In this document: piece by piece, positions 1 through 9,301 of the stretch
Layout of the letters: the number at the start of each line of letters is the position of its first letter
Position numbering within the stretch: the first letter of the stretch is position 1
From: Inquilinus limosus DSM 16000
GTDB lineage: Bacteria > Pseudomonadota > Alphaproteobacteria > DSM-16000 > Inquilinaceae
DNA length: 64,000 nt
Direction of reading: 5' to 3'
NCBI RefSeq assembly: GCF_000423185.1
Contig: NZ_AUHM01000005.1
Location: 124,001 to 188,000, forward strand
The notes under the pieces: generated by a model
The model's input: the letters and a program-made list of their open reading frames with translations, nothing else
What the model was told of the DNA's origin: nothing
Database searches by the model: none
Translations under genes and position numbers: made by a program

Positions 1-630
1 GCCCGCGTCGTCTACGGCGCGCGGACGACGATCTACATCATCCTGCTCGTCACAGTGATCGTCGCGCCGATCGGCCTCTTGATCGGCGCCTGCGCCGGCT
101 ATCTCGGCGGCTGGGCGGACGAGGTGCTGATGCGGGTCACCGACATCTTCCTGTCCTTCCCCGGCCTGGTGCTGGCGCTCGGCTTCGCCGCCGCCCTCGG
201 CCCCGGCATCGCCAACGCCGTCATCGCCATCGCGCTGACCGCCTGGCCGCCGATGGCCCGGCTGGCGCGGGCCGAGGCGCTCAGCCTGCGCCGCGCCGAC
301 TTCATCGCCGCGGTGCGGCTGCAGGGCGCCTCGAAGACGCGGATCATCACCCGCCACATCCTGCCGATGTGCCTGCCCTCGGTGGTGGTGCGCCTGACCC
401 TGAACATGGCCGGCATCATCCTGACCGCGGCGGGCCTCGGCTTCCTCGGCCTCGGCGCGCAGCCGCCGCTGCCGGAATGGGGCGCCATGGTCTCGACCGG
501 ACGCGAATTCATGATCGACTGCCCCTGGGTGATCACCGCGCCCGGCATCGCCATCGCGGTGGTCAGCCTGGCCTTCAACCTGGCCGGCGACGCGCTGCGC
601 GACGTGCTGGACCCGAGGCTCGGCGAATGA
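1..630 (+). CDS. Dipeptide/oligopeptide ABC transporter permease, DppC type (5' partial)
   Basis: The frame is open from base 1, so the gene begins upstream and only the last 209 residues are visible. It is an inner-membrane permease of the DppC/OppC family. The EAA-type cytoplasmic loop is visible (ARAEALSLRRADFIAAVRLQ, then GASKTRII), followed by the family signature GLGFLGLGAQPPLPEWGAM. At least four hydrophobic segments can be read. It resembles the second DppC at 21217-22143 almost residue for residue over long stretches, so the two are paralogs. The stop overlaps the start of the next ATPase gene (ATGA), which implies translational coupling. The substrate (peptide, nickel or opine) cannot be told from sequence. 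Confidence 0.93.
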   Translation, partial: ARVVYGARTTIYIILLVTVIVAPIGLLIGACAGYLGGWADEVLMRVTDIFLSFPGLVLALGFAAALGPGIANAVIAIALTAWPPMARLARAEALSLRRADFIAAVRLQGASKTRIITRHILPMCLPSVVVRLTLNMAGIILTAAGLGFLGLGAQPPLPEWGAMVSTGREFMIDCPWVITAPGIAIAVVSLAFNLAGDALRDVLDPRLGE

Positions 631-1478
631 CCGACGCGCCCCTGATCGAGGCCCGCAACCTCCGCATCGCCTTCGGCCGCGGCGACAGCGCCGTGCCGGT
701 GGTGCATGGCGTGTCCTTCACCCTCGGGCGCGAGAAGCTGGGCATCGTGGGCGAATCCGGCGCCGGCAAATCCACCGTCGGCCGCGCCCTGATGCGGCTG
801 CTGCCGCCCGGCGCCCAGGTGACGGCCGACCGCCTGGCCTTCCGCGGCACCGACCTGCTGGCCGCGACCGAACGGCAGATGACGGACCTGCGCGGCCGCC
901 GCATCGGCCTGATCCTGCAGGACCCGCGCTACTCGCTGAATCCCGTGCTGCCGGTCGGCGAGCAGATCGCCGAGGCCTGGCGGCTGCACCACCGCGGGCC
1001 GGCGCGCGAGGCGCGGGACCGCACGCTGGCGATCCTGGAGGCGGTGAAGATCCGCGACCCCGCCCGGGTCGCGCGGCTCTATCCGCACGAGATCTCGGGG
1101 GGCATGGGCCAGCGCGTCATGATCGCGATGATGCTGATCGCCGGGCCCGACGTGGTGATCGCCGACGAGCCGACCTCGGCCCTCGACGTCACCGTGCGGC
1201 TCGAGGTGCTGCATCTGCTCGACGAGCTGATCGGCAGCCGCGGCCTCGGCCTGATCCTGATCAGCCACGACCTCAACCTGGTCCGCCGCTTCTGCGACCG
1301 CGTCGTCATCATGTATGCCGGGCGGGTGATGGAGACGCTGCCGGCCGCCGATCTCGAAAAGGCCGAGCATCCCTACACGCGCGGGCTCCTGGCCTCGCTG
1401 CCCTCGATCCACCGCGTCCAGGACCGGCTGCCGGTGCTGCGCCGCGACCCGGCCTGGCTGACGGGGGCGGCGCCATGA
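627..1478 (+). CDS. Peptide ABC transporter ATP-binding protein, DppD type
   Basis: This 283-residue cytoplasmic ATPase energises the permease encoded just upstream. Walker A is GESGAGKST, the signature motif is ISGGMGQRVMIAMM, Walker B is PDVVIADEPTSALD, and the H-loop is ISHDLNLV. The C-terminal extension (HPYTRGLLASLPS...) is typical of the oligopeptide OppD/DppD subfamily. The frame is open further upstream, but ATG 627 is chosen because it overlaps the permease stop as ATGA and the protein then starts normally (MTDAPLIEARNLRIAF). Its own stop overlaps the next start in the same way. A close paralog lies at 22136-22999. Confidence 0.93.
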   Translation: MTDAPLIEARNLRIAFGRGDSAVPVVHGVSFTLGREKLGIVGESGAGKSTVGRALMRLLPPGAQVTADRLAFRGTDLLAATERQMTDLRGRRIGLILQDPRYSLNPVLPVGEQIAEAWRLHHRGPAREARDRTLAILEAVKIRDPARVARLYPHEISGGMGQRVMIAMMLIAGPDVVIADEPTSALDVTVRLEVLHLLDELIGSRGLGLILISHDLNLVRRFCDRVVIMYAGRVMETLPAADLEKAEHPYTRGLLASLPSIHRVQDRLPVLRRDPAWLTGAAP

Positions 1479-2218
1479 TCGAGGTCCGCGATCTCGGCAT
1501 CCGCTTCGCCGCAGATGCGCCGCCGGCGGTGGACGGCGTCTCCTTCGCCGTCGCGGCGGGTGAGACCTTCGGCCTCGTCGGCGAATCCGGCTGCGGCAAG
1601 TCGACGGTGCTGCGTGCCATCGCGGGGCTGATCACCGGCTATGCCGGCGAGGTGCGGCTCGGCGGCGCGGCGCTGCCGCCGGAGCGGCCGCGTTCCTTCT
1701 TCAAGCGGGTGCAGATGGTGTTCCAGGACCCCTACGGGTCGCTGCATCCGCGCCAGACGATCCAGGCCCAGCTGCTGGAGCCGCTGCGCAACCAGGGGCT
1801 GACGCGGCCCGCCGCTGCGGTCGGCGCGGCGCTGGATGCGGTCGGCCTGCCGCGCGCCGCCGCCTTCCGCTTCCCGCACCAGCTGTCCGGCGGCCAGCGC
1901 CAGCGGGTGGCGATCGCCCGCGCGCTGATGCTGGAGCCGGAGGTGCTGCTGCTCGACGAGCCGACCTCCGCCCTCGACGTCTCGGTCCAGGCCGAGATCC
2001 TCAACCTGCTGATGGATCTCAGGGCGCAGCGCGGCCTGACCTACATCCTGGTCAGCCACGACCTCGCCGTGGTCGCCCATATGTGCCACCGCATCGCGGT
2101 GATGCAGGGCGGCCGCATCGTCGACGGCTTCGACGCCGCGACCCTGCGAGCAGGGCAGCCGGAGCACCCCTATACGCGGGAGCTTCTGGCCGCCAGCGAG
2201 GCCTATGGCGGGGCTTGA
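1475..2218 (+). CDS. Peptide ABC transporter ATP-binding protein, DppF type
   Basis: This is the second ATPase of the dipeptide-type importer (247 residues), expected to pair with the preceding DppD-like subunit. Visible motifs are Walker A GESGCGKST, signature LSGGQRQRVAIARAL, Walker B EVLLLDEPTSALD and switch histidine VSHDLAVV, then the OppF-type tail HPYTRELLAAS. It starts within the ATGA overlap of the upstream gene. It is the last gene of this operon: downstream come a palindromic repeat (2241-2340) and the convergent selenocysteine operon. The best match in the window is the ATPase at 22996-23763. Confidence 0.93.
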   Translation: MIEVRDLGIRFAADAPPAVDGVSFAVAAGETFGLVGESGCGKSTVLRAIAGLITGYAGEVRLGGAALPPERPRSFFKRVQMVFQDPYGSLHPRQTIQAQLLEPLRNQGLTRPAAAVGAALDAVGLPRAAAFRFPHQLSGGQRQRVAIARALMLEPEVLLLDEPTSALDVSVQAEILNLLMDLRAQRGLTYILVSHDLAVVAHMCHRIAVMQGGRIVDGFDAATLRAGQPEHPYTRELLAASEAYGGA

Positions 2219-2240
2219 GACCAACGGCCCGAAACATGGA

Positions 2241-2340
2241 CCCGTCATGGCGAGCCCCGCCCCTTACGCCTATGGGGGGCGTGGCCATCCAGCGGCACCG
2301 GCCCCTGGATGGCCACGGCGCTCCGCGCCTCGCCATGATG
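2241..2340. repeat. Dispersed palindromic repeat, family A, copy 1
   Basis: An imperfect palindrome of about 100 bp with outer arms TCATGGCGAG / CTCGCCATGA and inner arms GTGGCCATCCAG / CTGGATGGCCAC. Near-identical copies lie at 30922-31012 and 42694-42782. This copy separates two convergent operons (peptide ABC and selB/selC), so a bidirectional terminator or mRNA-end stabilising role is plausible but not shown. Confidence 0.85.
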
Positions 2341-2384
2341 GGGAAGGGAGAGCGATCTCAAAGGCCGCTGGTATGATACGCCTG

Positions 2385-4454
2385 TCAGGCACGGCCCGAG
2401 GAAGATGGCGGAAGAGAGTGGGAGTCGAACCCACCAAGGACCGGCTCGCGGCCCCTCCCGGATTTGAAGTCCGGACGCCCCACCGGGGACGATTCTCCTC
2501 CATGCTCCGCGAATGGCTTATCGCCGCCCGGCGGGCGAAACAGGTCCAGCCGGTGCCGGTTCAGCCGCCGCAGGTCGCCGCGCCGCAGCGTCACCCCGTG
2601 GCGGTCGAAGAATTCCAGGATCTGAATCGCAACCTTGCGGCCGCTGTCCACCTGATCACGGAACTGCGCCGCGGTGAAGCCGGTTTCCGGCGCGGCCTCT
2701 GCCAGGCGGCACAGGATCTCGACCATCTCGGCCACGCTCGGGCGCAGGAAGAAATGGTCGTGCGCCACCTCGTCGATCCGGCCCATGCGGCCGACCCGCT
2801 TCAGCAGCCGCCGGACCTCCGCCTCGTCGATGCCGGTCTCGCCGGCGATGTCGCGCACCCGCGGCGGCCGGAACCGGGCGGTACCGCCCAGGCGCGGGCG
2901 GATCTCGTCCCACAGCGCCTCGTCGGCCTCGGTCAGATGCGCCTCATGCCCGGTCAGCCGGACCCAGGCGCCGTCCAGCGCCACCTGCTCGGCCCGCGCC
3001 AGCATCCGCAGCAGGGCGGAGAAGGCCGGCGCCGGCAGGCGCGGCTGCGACTGCAGGCGCAGCCGCTCGAAGCCGATGCCCGGCAGGTCCGGGTTGTCGC
3101 GGTGAAAGGCGTCGAGCGTCTCCAGCAGCCCCTGCGTCAGCCGCGTCCAGTCGTCCGCGGTCAGGACGAACAGCTGCTCCCCCACGGCGAGGCGGACGAG
3201 GCCGAGCCGCTCGGCGATCTCGTCCAGCCGGGCGGCCCCCAGCGCCCGGTCCCGCCCGAAGGCGGCGAGGTCGGCCATGCGCGGCGGCACGGCCAGCAGC
3301 GCGGCCAGCGCCGCCTCGGGATCGTCCAGCGCATGGGCGGCCAGCTGGGCCAGGCGCTCCGGCCCCCGCCGCTTGCGCGTCGGGGCGCGCAGGTCGATCA
3401 GCCGCCCGCCGCCGATGGTGCGCTGGGCCGAGGTGTCGCGGACGACGTAGCGGTCTCCGGCCGCGGCCGCGATCGGCCGGTCCAGCACCAGCTGCACGAA
3501 GGCCTCGCCGCCCGGCGGGATCGGGTCGTCGCCCAGCAGCACGATCCGCGCCCCGACCTCGACCGCGGCGGTGTGGAAGCGCACCGGGAACCACTGCCCG
3601 ATCGGCTTGCGCTCGCCCGGCAGCACCCGCAGCGTCGCGTCGACGCGGTCCGTCGGCGCATGCAGCACGGGGTCGAGCACGACGTCGCCGCGGGCGAAGG
3701 CCTCGCGCGACACCCGATCGCCGGTCAGGTTCAGGGCGCAGCGCTCGCCGGCGCGGCCGCGCTCGGCCGGGCGGTTCTGCGCGTGGATCGATCGAACCCG
3801 CACCGGCAGGCCGGACGGGCTGGCCACCAGCTGGTCGCCGACCGCGACCGATCCCGACAGCACCGTGCCGGTGACGACGGTGCCGGCGCCGCGCAGGGTG
3901 AAGGACCGGTCGACCGCCAGCCGGAACCGTCCCGCCGCCTCCCGGCCGGCGAACTCCATGGCCTCCAGCGCCAGCCGGTCGCCCAGCTCGGCGACGCCCT
4001 CGCCGGTGACGGCCGAAACCGGCAGGATGTCGGCCCCGGCCAGCGCGGTGCCGGTCAGCGCGGCGCGGATCTCCGCCGCCACCGCCGCGCGCTGGTCGGC
4101 GGTGGCGAGATCGGCCTTGGTCAGCGCGACGACGCCGCGGGGAATGCCCAGCAGGTCGATGATGGCCAGATGCTCGCGCGTCTGCGGCATCACGCCGTCA
4201 TCGGCGGCCACCACCAGCAGCGCGAAATCGATGCCGGAGGCACCGGCCAGCATGGTGTGCACCAGCCGCTCATGGCCGGGCACGTCGATGAAGCCCAGCA
4301 CCTCGCCCGTCGGCGTCGCCTGGTAGGCGAAGCCGAGATCGATGGTGATGCCGCGGGCCTTCTCCTCCCTCAGCCGGTCGGTGTCGACGCCGGTCAGCGC
4401 CCGCACCAGCGCGGTCTTGCCGTGGTCGATATGGCCGGCGGTGCCGATGATCAC
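2385..4454 (-). CDS. selB: Selenocysteine-specific translation elongation factor SelB
   Basis: SelB is a GTPase that carries Sec-tRNA to the ribosome at UGA codons marked by a SECIS hairpin. The G1 motif [14 protein letters not shown] is at residues 7-20, switch I is [16 protein letters not shown]3 is [12 protein letters not shown] and G4 is LTKAD. Beta-barrel domains and a C-terminal winged-helix SECIS-binding region follow. The start is GTG 4454, overlapping the stop of the Sel1-repeat gene (GTGA); an upstream in-frame extension lacks family similarity. Codons 1-651 make a normal-length SelB. The frame has no stop before 2385, so codons 652-689 are read through the tRNA-Sec gene, codon 652 coinciding exactly with the tRNA 5' end. 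Whether that tail is made is unknown. Confidence 0.96.
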   Translation of the reverse strand: MIIGTAGHIDHGKTALVRALTGVDTDRLREEKARGITIDLGFAYQATPTGEVLGFIDVPGHERLVHTMLAGASGIDFALLVVAADDGVMPQTREHLAIIDLLGIPRGVVALTKADLATADQRAAVAAEIRAALTGTALAGADILPVSAVTGEGVAELGDRLALEAMEFAGREAAGRFRLAVDRSFTLRGAGTVVTGTVLSGSVAVGDQLVASPSGLPVRVRSIHAQNRPAERGRAGERCALNLTGDRVSREAFARGDVVLDPVLHAPTDRVDATLRVLPGERKPIGQWFPVRFHTAAVEVGARIVLLGDDPIPPGGEAFVQLVLDRPIAAAAGDRYVVRDTSAQRTIGGGRLIDLRAPTRKRRGPERLAQLAAHALDDPEAALAALLAVPPRMADLAAFGRDRALGAARLDEIAERLGLVRLAVGEQLFVLTADDWTRLTQGLLETLDAFHRDNPDLPGIGFERLRLQSQPRLPAPAFSALLRMLARAEQVALDGAWVRLTGHEAHLTEADEALWDEIRPRLGGTARFRPPRVRDIAGETGIDEAEVRRLLKRVGRMGRIDEVAHDHFFLRPSVAEMVEILCRLAEAAPETGFTAAQFRDQVDSGRKVAIQILEFFDRHGVTLRRGDLRRLNRHRLDLFRPPGGDKPFAEHGGESSPVGRPDFKSGRGREPVLGGFDSHSLPPSSSGRA
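2406..2501 (-). tRNA. selC: tRNA-Sec (anticodon TCA), nested in the 3' end of selB
   Basis: A 96-nt selenocysteine tRNA including the encoded CCA. The acceptor stem GGAGGAGA pairs with TCTCTTCC (8 bp, one G-U), the discriminator is G, and the anticodon arm is CCGGACTTCAAATCCGG with anticodon TCA. A long variable arm (about GGGGCCGCGAGCCGGTCC) and the T arm GTGGG-TTCGACT-CCCAC follow. Acceptor 8 bp plus T stem 5 bp gives the 13-bp helix diagnostic of bacterial tRNA-Sec, and the layout matches E. coli selC closely. It lies on the same strand as selB and inside its open frame, as the last element of the formate dehydrogenase/Sec operon. It therefore needs either processing from the mRNA or a promoter inside selB. 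Confidence 0.97.
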
Positions 4455-5254
4455 GGCGTCGCCTCCGGCAGCGGACGGCGGGCGAGGGCCTCGGCCTCCG
4501 CGATCCCGGCGGGATCGAGCGCGGCCCGGGCCGCGCCGAGAAAGCGGCCGGCGAGCGCGCTGCCGCCGGCGCCGCCCCGCATCAGCCAAGCCAGCGCCTG
4601 GACCGGATCCGCCGGCACGCCGGATCCCAGGTGATAGGCCGCGCCGAGCATGGACTGCGCGTCGGGGTCCCCGCGATCGGCGGCCATGCGCCACCAGCGA
4701 ACGGCCTCGGCCGGGTCGCGGGCCACGCCGAGCGCGTTGTGGTGCAGCATACCCAGCCGCGTCATCGCCGTGGCTATCCCCTGGTCCGCGGCGCGCTGCG
4801 CCCACAGCCGCGCCTCGGCCGGGTCGAAGACGGCGCCGCCCTCCTCGACCAGCATCCAACTCAGCATGTCCTGCGCCGCGGCGTCGCCCTGTTCGGCTGC
4901 AGCGCGGTACAGCGCGGCCGCCCGCCGGTCGTCTCGCGCCACGCCATCGCCGCGGAAATACAGTGTCGCGAGATTTCGCTGGCCGATGGGATCGCCGGCC
5001 TCCGCCGCCAGGCTCAGCCAGCGCGCGCCGAGCGCCGGGTCGCGGCCGACGCCCAGCCCCTCGGCGAAACAGGCGCCGACATTGCTCTGCGCCCGGGCCA
5101 CGCCTTCGCGGGCCAGCGGCTCCCAGATGGCGAGGGCTGTGGCGTGATCGCCGGCGCTCGCCGCCGCGGTGGCAGCTGCCATCCGCTCCGCGACGGTGGG
5201 CGAGGGGGCCGCCGGCTCCGCCCGAGTCGTGCGAAGGCGGTCAAGCCAGCCCAT
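4451..5254 (-). CDS. Sel1-repeat (TPR-like) protein within the selA-selB operon
   Basis: This 267-residue protein is built of tandem Sel1-like repeats. Recognisable units include [76 protein letters not shown] and [20 protein letters not shown]. Such alpha-solenoids usually mediate protein-protein contacts. No signal peptide is evident (start [14 protein letters not shown]), so it is probably cytoplasmic. Its start overlaps the 3' end of selA by 14 bp and its stop overlaps the selB start (GTGA), so it is translationally coupled to both Sec factors. The name Sel1 comes from a yeast/worm gene and has nothing to do with selenium; the link to selenocysteine here rests on gene context only. Confidence 0.88.
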   Translation of the reverse strand: MGWLDRLRTTRAEPAAPSPTVAERMAAATAAASAGDHATALAIWEPLAREGVARAQSNVGACFAEGLGVGRDPALGARWLSLAAEAGDPIGQRNLATLYFRGDGVARDDRRAAALYRAAAEQGDAAAQDMLSWMLVEEGGAVFDPAEARLWAQRAADQGIATAMTRLGMLHHNALGVARDPAEAVRWWRMAADRGDPDAQSMLGAAYHLGSGVPADPVQALAWLMRGGAGGSALAGRFLGAARAALDPAGIAEAEALARRPLPEATP

Positions 5255-6671
5255 GGCCCGCTCCGGGGTTGATCGCGGCCAGCGACGCCAGGAACCCGGC
5301 CTCGTCCTCCAGGCAGCGCAGATCCAGCAGCAGCGCGCCGTCGGCGATGCGGCCGATCACCGGCACCGGCAAGCCGCGCAGGTCGGCGGCGAGGGCGGTC
5401 AGCGCCCGTCCGCTGTCGCCCGGCGGGATCAGGGCCAGGGCGGCGCTCGGCAGGGTCTCGAGCGGCAGGGCGCCGGAGCCGATCTGGCTGGTGCAGGACC
5501 GGAGCTCGACCGCGGCGCGGCCGGCCAGGGCCTTCTCCACGGCGGGCAGGATCCGTCCGGCCTGCGCCTCGATCTCCTCGACCTTGCGCGCCAGCAGACG
5601 CAGCGTCGGCAGGCGGTTGGCCAGCCGGGCCGGGTCGCGGTACAGCCGCAGCGTCGCCTCCAGCGCCGCCAGCCGGATCTTGTCGACTCTGAGGGCCCGC
5701 TTCATCGGGTTGCGGTTGATCGCGGCGATCAGATCCGCGCGGCCGACGATGAACCCGGCCTGCGGCCCGCCCAGCAGCTTGTCGCCGGAGAAGGTGACGA
5801 GGTCGGCGCCCTCGGCCACGGCCTCGCGCACCGTCGGCTCATGCGCCAGGCCGATGGCTGTGAGATCGGCGAGGGTGCCGGAGCCGAGGTCGTACACCAG
5901 CGGGATGCCGTGCGTCCGCGCCAACGGCGCCAGCTCCCGCGCCGTCACCTCGGCGGTGAAGCCGGCGATGCGGTAGTTCGAGGTGTGGACCTTCAGGACC
6001 AGCCCGGCTTCCGGCCCCAGCGCCGCCGCATAGTCCTTCGGATGGGTGCGGTTGGTGGTGCCGACCTCGGTCAGCACCGTGCCGGCGCGCGCCATGATGT
6101 CGGGCATTCGGAAGGCGCCGCCGATCTCGATCAGCTCGCCGCGCGAGATGATCGACCGGCGGCCCTGGCCGAGCGTGTTCAGCACCAGCAGCACCGCCGC
6201 CGCGTTGTTGTTGACGACCGTTGCGTCCTCCGCCCCGGTCAGCTCGCGCAGGAGATCCCGCAGATGGTCGTCGCGTTCGCCGCGCTGGCCGGTCTCGAGG
6301 TCGAATTCCAGCGACACCGGGCTGCGCATGGCCTCGACCGCCGCCTCGACCGCCGCCTCGGCCAAGAGGGCGCGGCCGAGATTGGTGTGCAGCACCGTGC
6401 CGGTCAGGTTGAACACCGGCCGCTGGGTCGACCGGGCGCCGGCGGCCAGCGTCGTCGCGGCGGTCGCCGCCACGCTCTCGGCATCCGGCGCCGGCGATCC
6501 GGCGCGCACCGCCTCGCGCGCCATCGCCAGGGCGCCGCGGATCGCGGCGGCGGTCTGGGCATGACCGAACGCCGCCAGCGCCGTCGCCGCGGCCGGGGTC
6601 TTCAGCACCTGGTCGACCGAGGGCAGATCGCGCAGGCGGGCAGGGGAGGGGCGGGCGGCGTCGCCGGCCAT
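5241..6671 (-). CDS. selA: L-seryl-tRNA(Sec) selenium transferase SelA
   Basis: SelA is a PLP enzyme that converts Ser-tRNA(Sec) to Sec-tRNA(Sec) using selenophosphate. At 476 residues it is close to the usual length of about 460-475. The N-terminal tRNA-binding part starts [12 protein letters not shown]; the catalytic domain holds [17 protein letters not shown], a [14 protein letters not shown] stretch, and the PLP-lysine motif [13 protein letters not shown] with the Schiff-base Lys at about residue 298. ATG 6671 lies one base after the stop of fdhE, so the genes are expressed together. The 3' end overlaps the Sel1-repeat gene. Identification is secure from motifs and from the adjoining selB, selC and selD. 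Confidence 0.97.
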   Translation of the reverse strand: MAGDAARPSPARLRDLPSVDQVLKTPAAATALAAFGHAQTAAAIRGALAMAREAVRAGSPAPDAESVAATAATTLAAGARSTQRPVFNLTGTVLHTNLGRALLAEAAVEAAVEAMRSPVSLEFDLETGQRGERDDHLRDLLRELTGAEDATVVNNNAAAVLLVLNTLGQGRRSIISRGELIEIGGAFRMPDIMARAGTVLTEVGTTNRTHPKDYAAALGPEAGLVLKVHTSNYRIAGFTAEVTARELAPLARTHGIPLVYDLGSGTLADLTAIGLAHEPTVREAVAEGADLVTFSGDKLLGGPQAGFIVGRADLIAAINRNPMKRALRVDKIRLAALEATLRLYRDPARLANRLPTLRLLARKVEEIEAQAGRILPAVEKALAGRAAVELRSCTSQIGSGALPLETLPSAALALIPPGDSGRALTALAADLRGLPVPVIGRIADGALLLDLRCLEDEAGFLASLAAINPGAGHGLA

Positions 6672-6672
6672 C

Positions 6673-7587
6673 TCAGTAGCCCAGCAGGAACGGGTTGAAG
6701 CCGCCGCGCTCGTACGGGCCTTCGCGCATCAGCAGGTCGAGGCCGAGGCTCGCGGCATCGTCGGCCACCGGCTCCAGATCCGCCTCCTTCACCTGGTACA
6801 GCACCTTCACATAGCGGTGGCAGCTGTCGCAGGTCTCGGCCTTCACCGTGCCGGCGCCGCCCTCGACCTCCTGATAGCCGATGCCCTTGGTGCTGCCGCA
6901 CAGCACGCATTTGATCCGGACATGGTGCCAACAGGTGCCGCACAGGCTGCAGGCGCAGAAGCGGGTGCCGTGCGCGCCGCGCCAGCCGACCACCATGCTG
7001 CTGACCGGCGGGCTGCCGCAGCTTGGGCAGGCGCCGTCGCCCACCGGCATCAGCGCCGCGGCGTCCAGCCGCGCGGCCATGCGGGCGAAATGCACCTGCA
7101 GCGCCGCCGCCGCGAAGGCGTGCTCGGCCATGGCGTCCGCCGGGATCGCGCCGGACAGGACGGCGCGCAGCATGCCGTCACGCTGGGCCGGGCCGGCCGC
7201 GCGCACGCGGCCCAGCGCCCCGGCCGCCGCCGGCGGCATCGCGATCCCGGCCGCGGCGCCGGTGAACCGGTCGAAGGTCGCCTCGAAGGCCGCGTCCGGC
7301 GCGAAGCCGGCCCGGTCCAGCGGCGGCATCGCATGGGTGCGCGCCCGCGCCGGCGCCGCCCCGTCGGGCATCGCCGGCTCGGGCAGTTCGTCCTGGATCC
7401 GGTACTGCATCTCGGCCAGATCGGACAGGAAGCGCAGATAGGGGCCGATCTCGCTGCGCGCGGCCAGGGTCCGCAGCCGCAGGGCGCGGTCGACGAACAG
7501 CTGCAGCGGGTCGGGAAGGCGGGCGAAGGGCGGGGCCGCGACCTCGCCGATCACGGTCGGGTCGGGCCTGGCCGGTTTCTCAGTCAT
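6673..7587 (-). CDS. fdhE: Formate dehydrogenase accessory protein FdhE
   Basis: FdhE is a cytoplasmic factor needed for respiratory formate dehydrogenase maturation before Tat export. This one has 304 residues, the family's normal size. The C-terminal half carries the characteristic rubredoxin-like iron-binding CxxC pairs: [25 protein letters not shown] and CDSCHRYVK. It sits directly between fdoI (52-bp gap) and selA (1-bp gap), so the maturation factor and selenocysteine synthesis are in one operon with their client enzyme. ATG 7587 is the only sensible start. The N-terminal region (about 150 residues) is helical and alanine-rich without clear motifs. Confidence 0.95.
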   Translation of the reverse strand: MTEKPARPDPTVIGEVAAPPFARLPDPLQLFVDRALRLRTLAARSEIGPYLRFLSDLAEMQYRIQDELPEPAMPDGAAPARARTHAMPPLDRAGFAPDAAFEATFDRFTGAAAGIAMPPAAAGALGRVRAAGPAQRDGMLRAVLSGAIPADAMAEHAFAAAALQVHFARMAARLDAAALMPVGDGACPSCGSPPVSSMVVGWRGAHGTRFCACSLCGTCWHHVRIKCVLCGSTKGIGYQEVEGGAGTVKAETCDSCHRYVKVLYQVKEADLEPVADDAASLGLDLLMREGPYERGGFNPFLLGY

Positions 7588-7639
7588 TCACTCCTCACGA
7601 ACCCGACGGGCCACGTGATGCGGGACTCGTCTCTGCGTT

Positions 7640-8350
7640 CTACTCGGCCGCCTTCTTGTCGGCGCCGGGCCGCCGCGCCACCAGCTCGCGCAGCCATTTG
7701 CGATGGTGGCGCCAGGCCCAGCCGCCGGTCACCCGGCCCTTGGTCATGGCGCCGATGGTGCCACGGACCCAGATCGCCGCATAGACGTGGACGATCCAGA
7801 CGCAGATGATCACCACCGCCGCCAGGGCGTGCACCAGGATGGCGATGCGCTTCTGCTCGATCGTGGTGAACGGATAGAAGTACTGGTCCCAGACCACGAA
7901 GCCGCTGGCGATCAGGACGATGATCAGGAACGACATGCCCCAGAACACGAATTTCTGGCCGGCATTGTACTTGCCCAGCTCGGGCAGGTTCTCCTCGCGC
8001 CCGGCCAGCACGTCGCGCGCCCGGCGCAGCCAGGTGTTGTCCTCGCTCTTCCACAGATTGGCCTTCCAGAAGCGGATGAACAGGCCGGCAAAGGAGAAGA
8101 ACAGCACCACGCCGATCCAGGGATGCAGCGTCCGCGTCATCTGCCCGCCGCCGAACAGCGCGCTCAGGAAGAACAGGCTGGGATGGAACATCGCCAGGCC
8201 GGACAGGGCCAGCAGCACCAGGCTGGTGGCCGTGATCCAGTGGTTGATCCGGGCGCCGACCGTGTAGCGGTCGACGATCACCGGCTTGCCGGGATGGACG
8301 TCGTCGCCCGGCAAAACGTCGTCCGGCCGGCGGTCGGCAGCGGCGGTCAT
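7640..8350 (-). CDS. fdoI: Formate dehydrogenase gamma subunit, cytochrome b556
   Basis: The membrane anchor of respiratory formate dehydrogenase (236 residues). It passes electrons from the FeS subunit through two b hemes to quinone. Four hydrophobic helices are visible: around [57 protein letters not shown] and [20 protein letters not shown]. Histidines in helices 1 and 4 are positioned as heme ligands (NHWIT; LVHALA and IVHVYA). The cytoplasmic N-terminus precedes [14 protein letters not shown], typical of FdoI/FdnI. ATG 8350 overlaps the fdoH stop as ATGA. Confidence 0.95.
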   Translation of the reverse strand: MTAAADRRPDDVLPGDDVHPGKPVIVDRYTVGARINHWITATSLVLLALSGLAMFHPSLFFLSALFGGGQMTRTLHPWIGVVLFFSFAGLFIRFWKANLWKSEDNTWLRRARDVLAGREENLPELGKYNAGQKFVFWGMSFLIIVLIASGFVVWDQYFYPFTTIEQKRIAILVHALAAVVIICVWIVHVYAAIWVRGTIGAMTKGRVTGGWAWRHHRKWLRELVARRPGADKKAAE

Positions 8351-9288
8351 GAGCGTCGCTCCTCCGTCAGCTCCTCGGCGTGCTTCTCATCCTCGGGCGT
8401 GACGCGGTTGGCGCCGGCGAAGATGTGGTGCAGCACGCCGGCGACCGCGGCGAGGCCGATGGCGCCGAGCCCGACGACCTTGGTCACGCCCTTCCAGGCC
8501 TCGACCACCGGGCTGATCTGCGGATCCTTCGGCAGGCCGGCATAGATCTCCGGCTTGTCGGCGTGGTGCAGCACATACATGACATGGGTCCCGCCCACGC
8601 CCGGCGGGTCATACAGCCCGGCATTCTCGAAGCCGCGGGACTTCAGGTCCTTGATCCGGAAGTCCGCCCACTCCTTCATCTCGTCCTTGGTGCCGAACAC
8701 GATGGCCTGGGTCGGGCACGCCTTCTGGCAGGCCGGGCCCTGGCCGACCGCGACCCGGTCGGAGCAGAGGGTGCATTTATACGCCGTGTGGTCGACCTTG
8801 GAGATGCGCGGGATGTTGAACGGGCAGCCCTTGATGCAGTAGCCGCAGCCGATGCAGTTCTCGTGGACGAAATCGACGATGCCGTTCGAGTACTGCACGA
8901 TGGCGCCCGGCGACGGGCACGCCTTCAGGCAGCCCGGGTCCTCGCAATGCATGCAGCCGTCCTTGCGGATCAGCCATTCGAGGTTCTGGGTCTCCGGGTT
9001 CTCCCATTCGGTGAACCGCATCAGCGTGAACATGTCCGGCGTCAGGTCGTGCGGATTGTCGTAGACGCCGATGTTCTCGCCGACCGGCTCATGCGTGTCG
9101 TTCCACTCGACGCAGGCGGACTGGCACGCCTTGCAGCCGATGCATTTCGACACGTCGATCAGCTTCGCCACCTCGGTCTGCCGCTCGGCCGGCGGCGTGA
9201 TCGTGGAGGCCGAGCGCCGGATCAGGTCCTTCTCGCCGAATTTCGGGGCGGTCGGGGCGACGGTGGGGTTGGGGATCGGGGGAAACAT
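8347..9288 (-). CDS. fdoH: Formate dehydrogenase beta subunit, four [4Fe-4S] ferredoxin-type
   Basis: The electron-transfer subunit of membrane formate dehydrogenase (313 residues). Four cysteine clusters are visible in order: [46 protein letters not shown] and [20 protein letters not shown], enough for four [4Fe-4S] centres. A single C-terminal transmembrane helix ([20 protein letters not shown], near residue 280) anchors it, as in E. coli FdnH/FdoH. It has no signal of its own, consistent with Tat co-export on the alpha subunit. The gene follows fdoG by 13 bp and overlaps fdoI by ATGA. Confidence 0.96.
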   Translation of the reverse strand: MFPPIPNPTVAPTAPKFGEKDLIRRSASTITPPAERQTEVAKLIDVSKCIGCKACQSACVEWNDTHEPVGENIGVYDNPHDLTPDMFTLMRFTEWENPETQNLEWLIRKDGCMHCEDPGCLKACPSPGAIVQYSNGIVDFVHENCIGCGYCIKGCPFNIPRISKVDHTAYKCTLCSDRVAVGQGPACQKACPTQAIVFGTKDEMKEWADFRIKDLKSRGFENAGLYDPPGVGGTHVMYVLHHADKPEIYAGLPKDPQISPVVEAWKGVTKVVGLGAIGLAAVAGVLHHIFAGANRVTPEDEKHAEELTEERRS

Positions 9289-9301
9289 GGTCTCTCCTCC
9301 C

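Noticed and set aside
2385-4859. SelB starting at the first codon of the long frame (4859)
   Set aside because: The extra 135 residues overlap the Sel1-repeat gene and have no similarity; GTG 4454 begins exactly at the GTPase domain.
4451-5254. Selenium-specific function from the name Sel1
   Set aside because: Sel1 refers to suppressor/enhancer of lin-12; only gene context links this protein to selenium.
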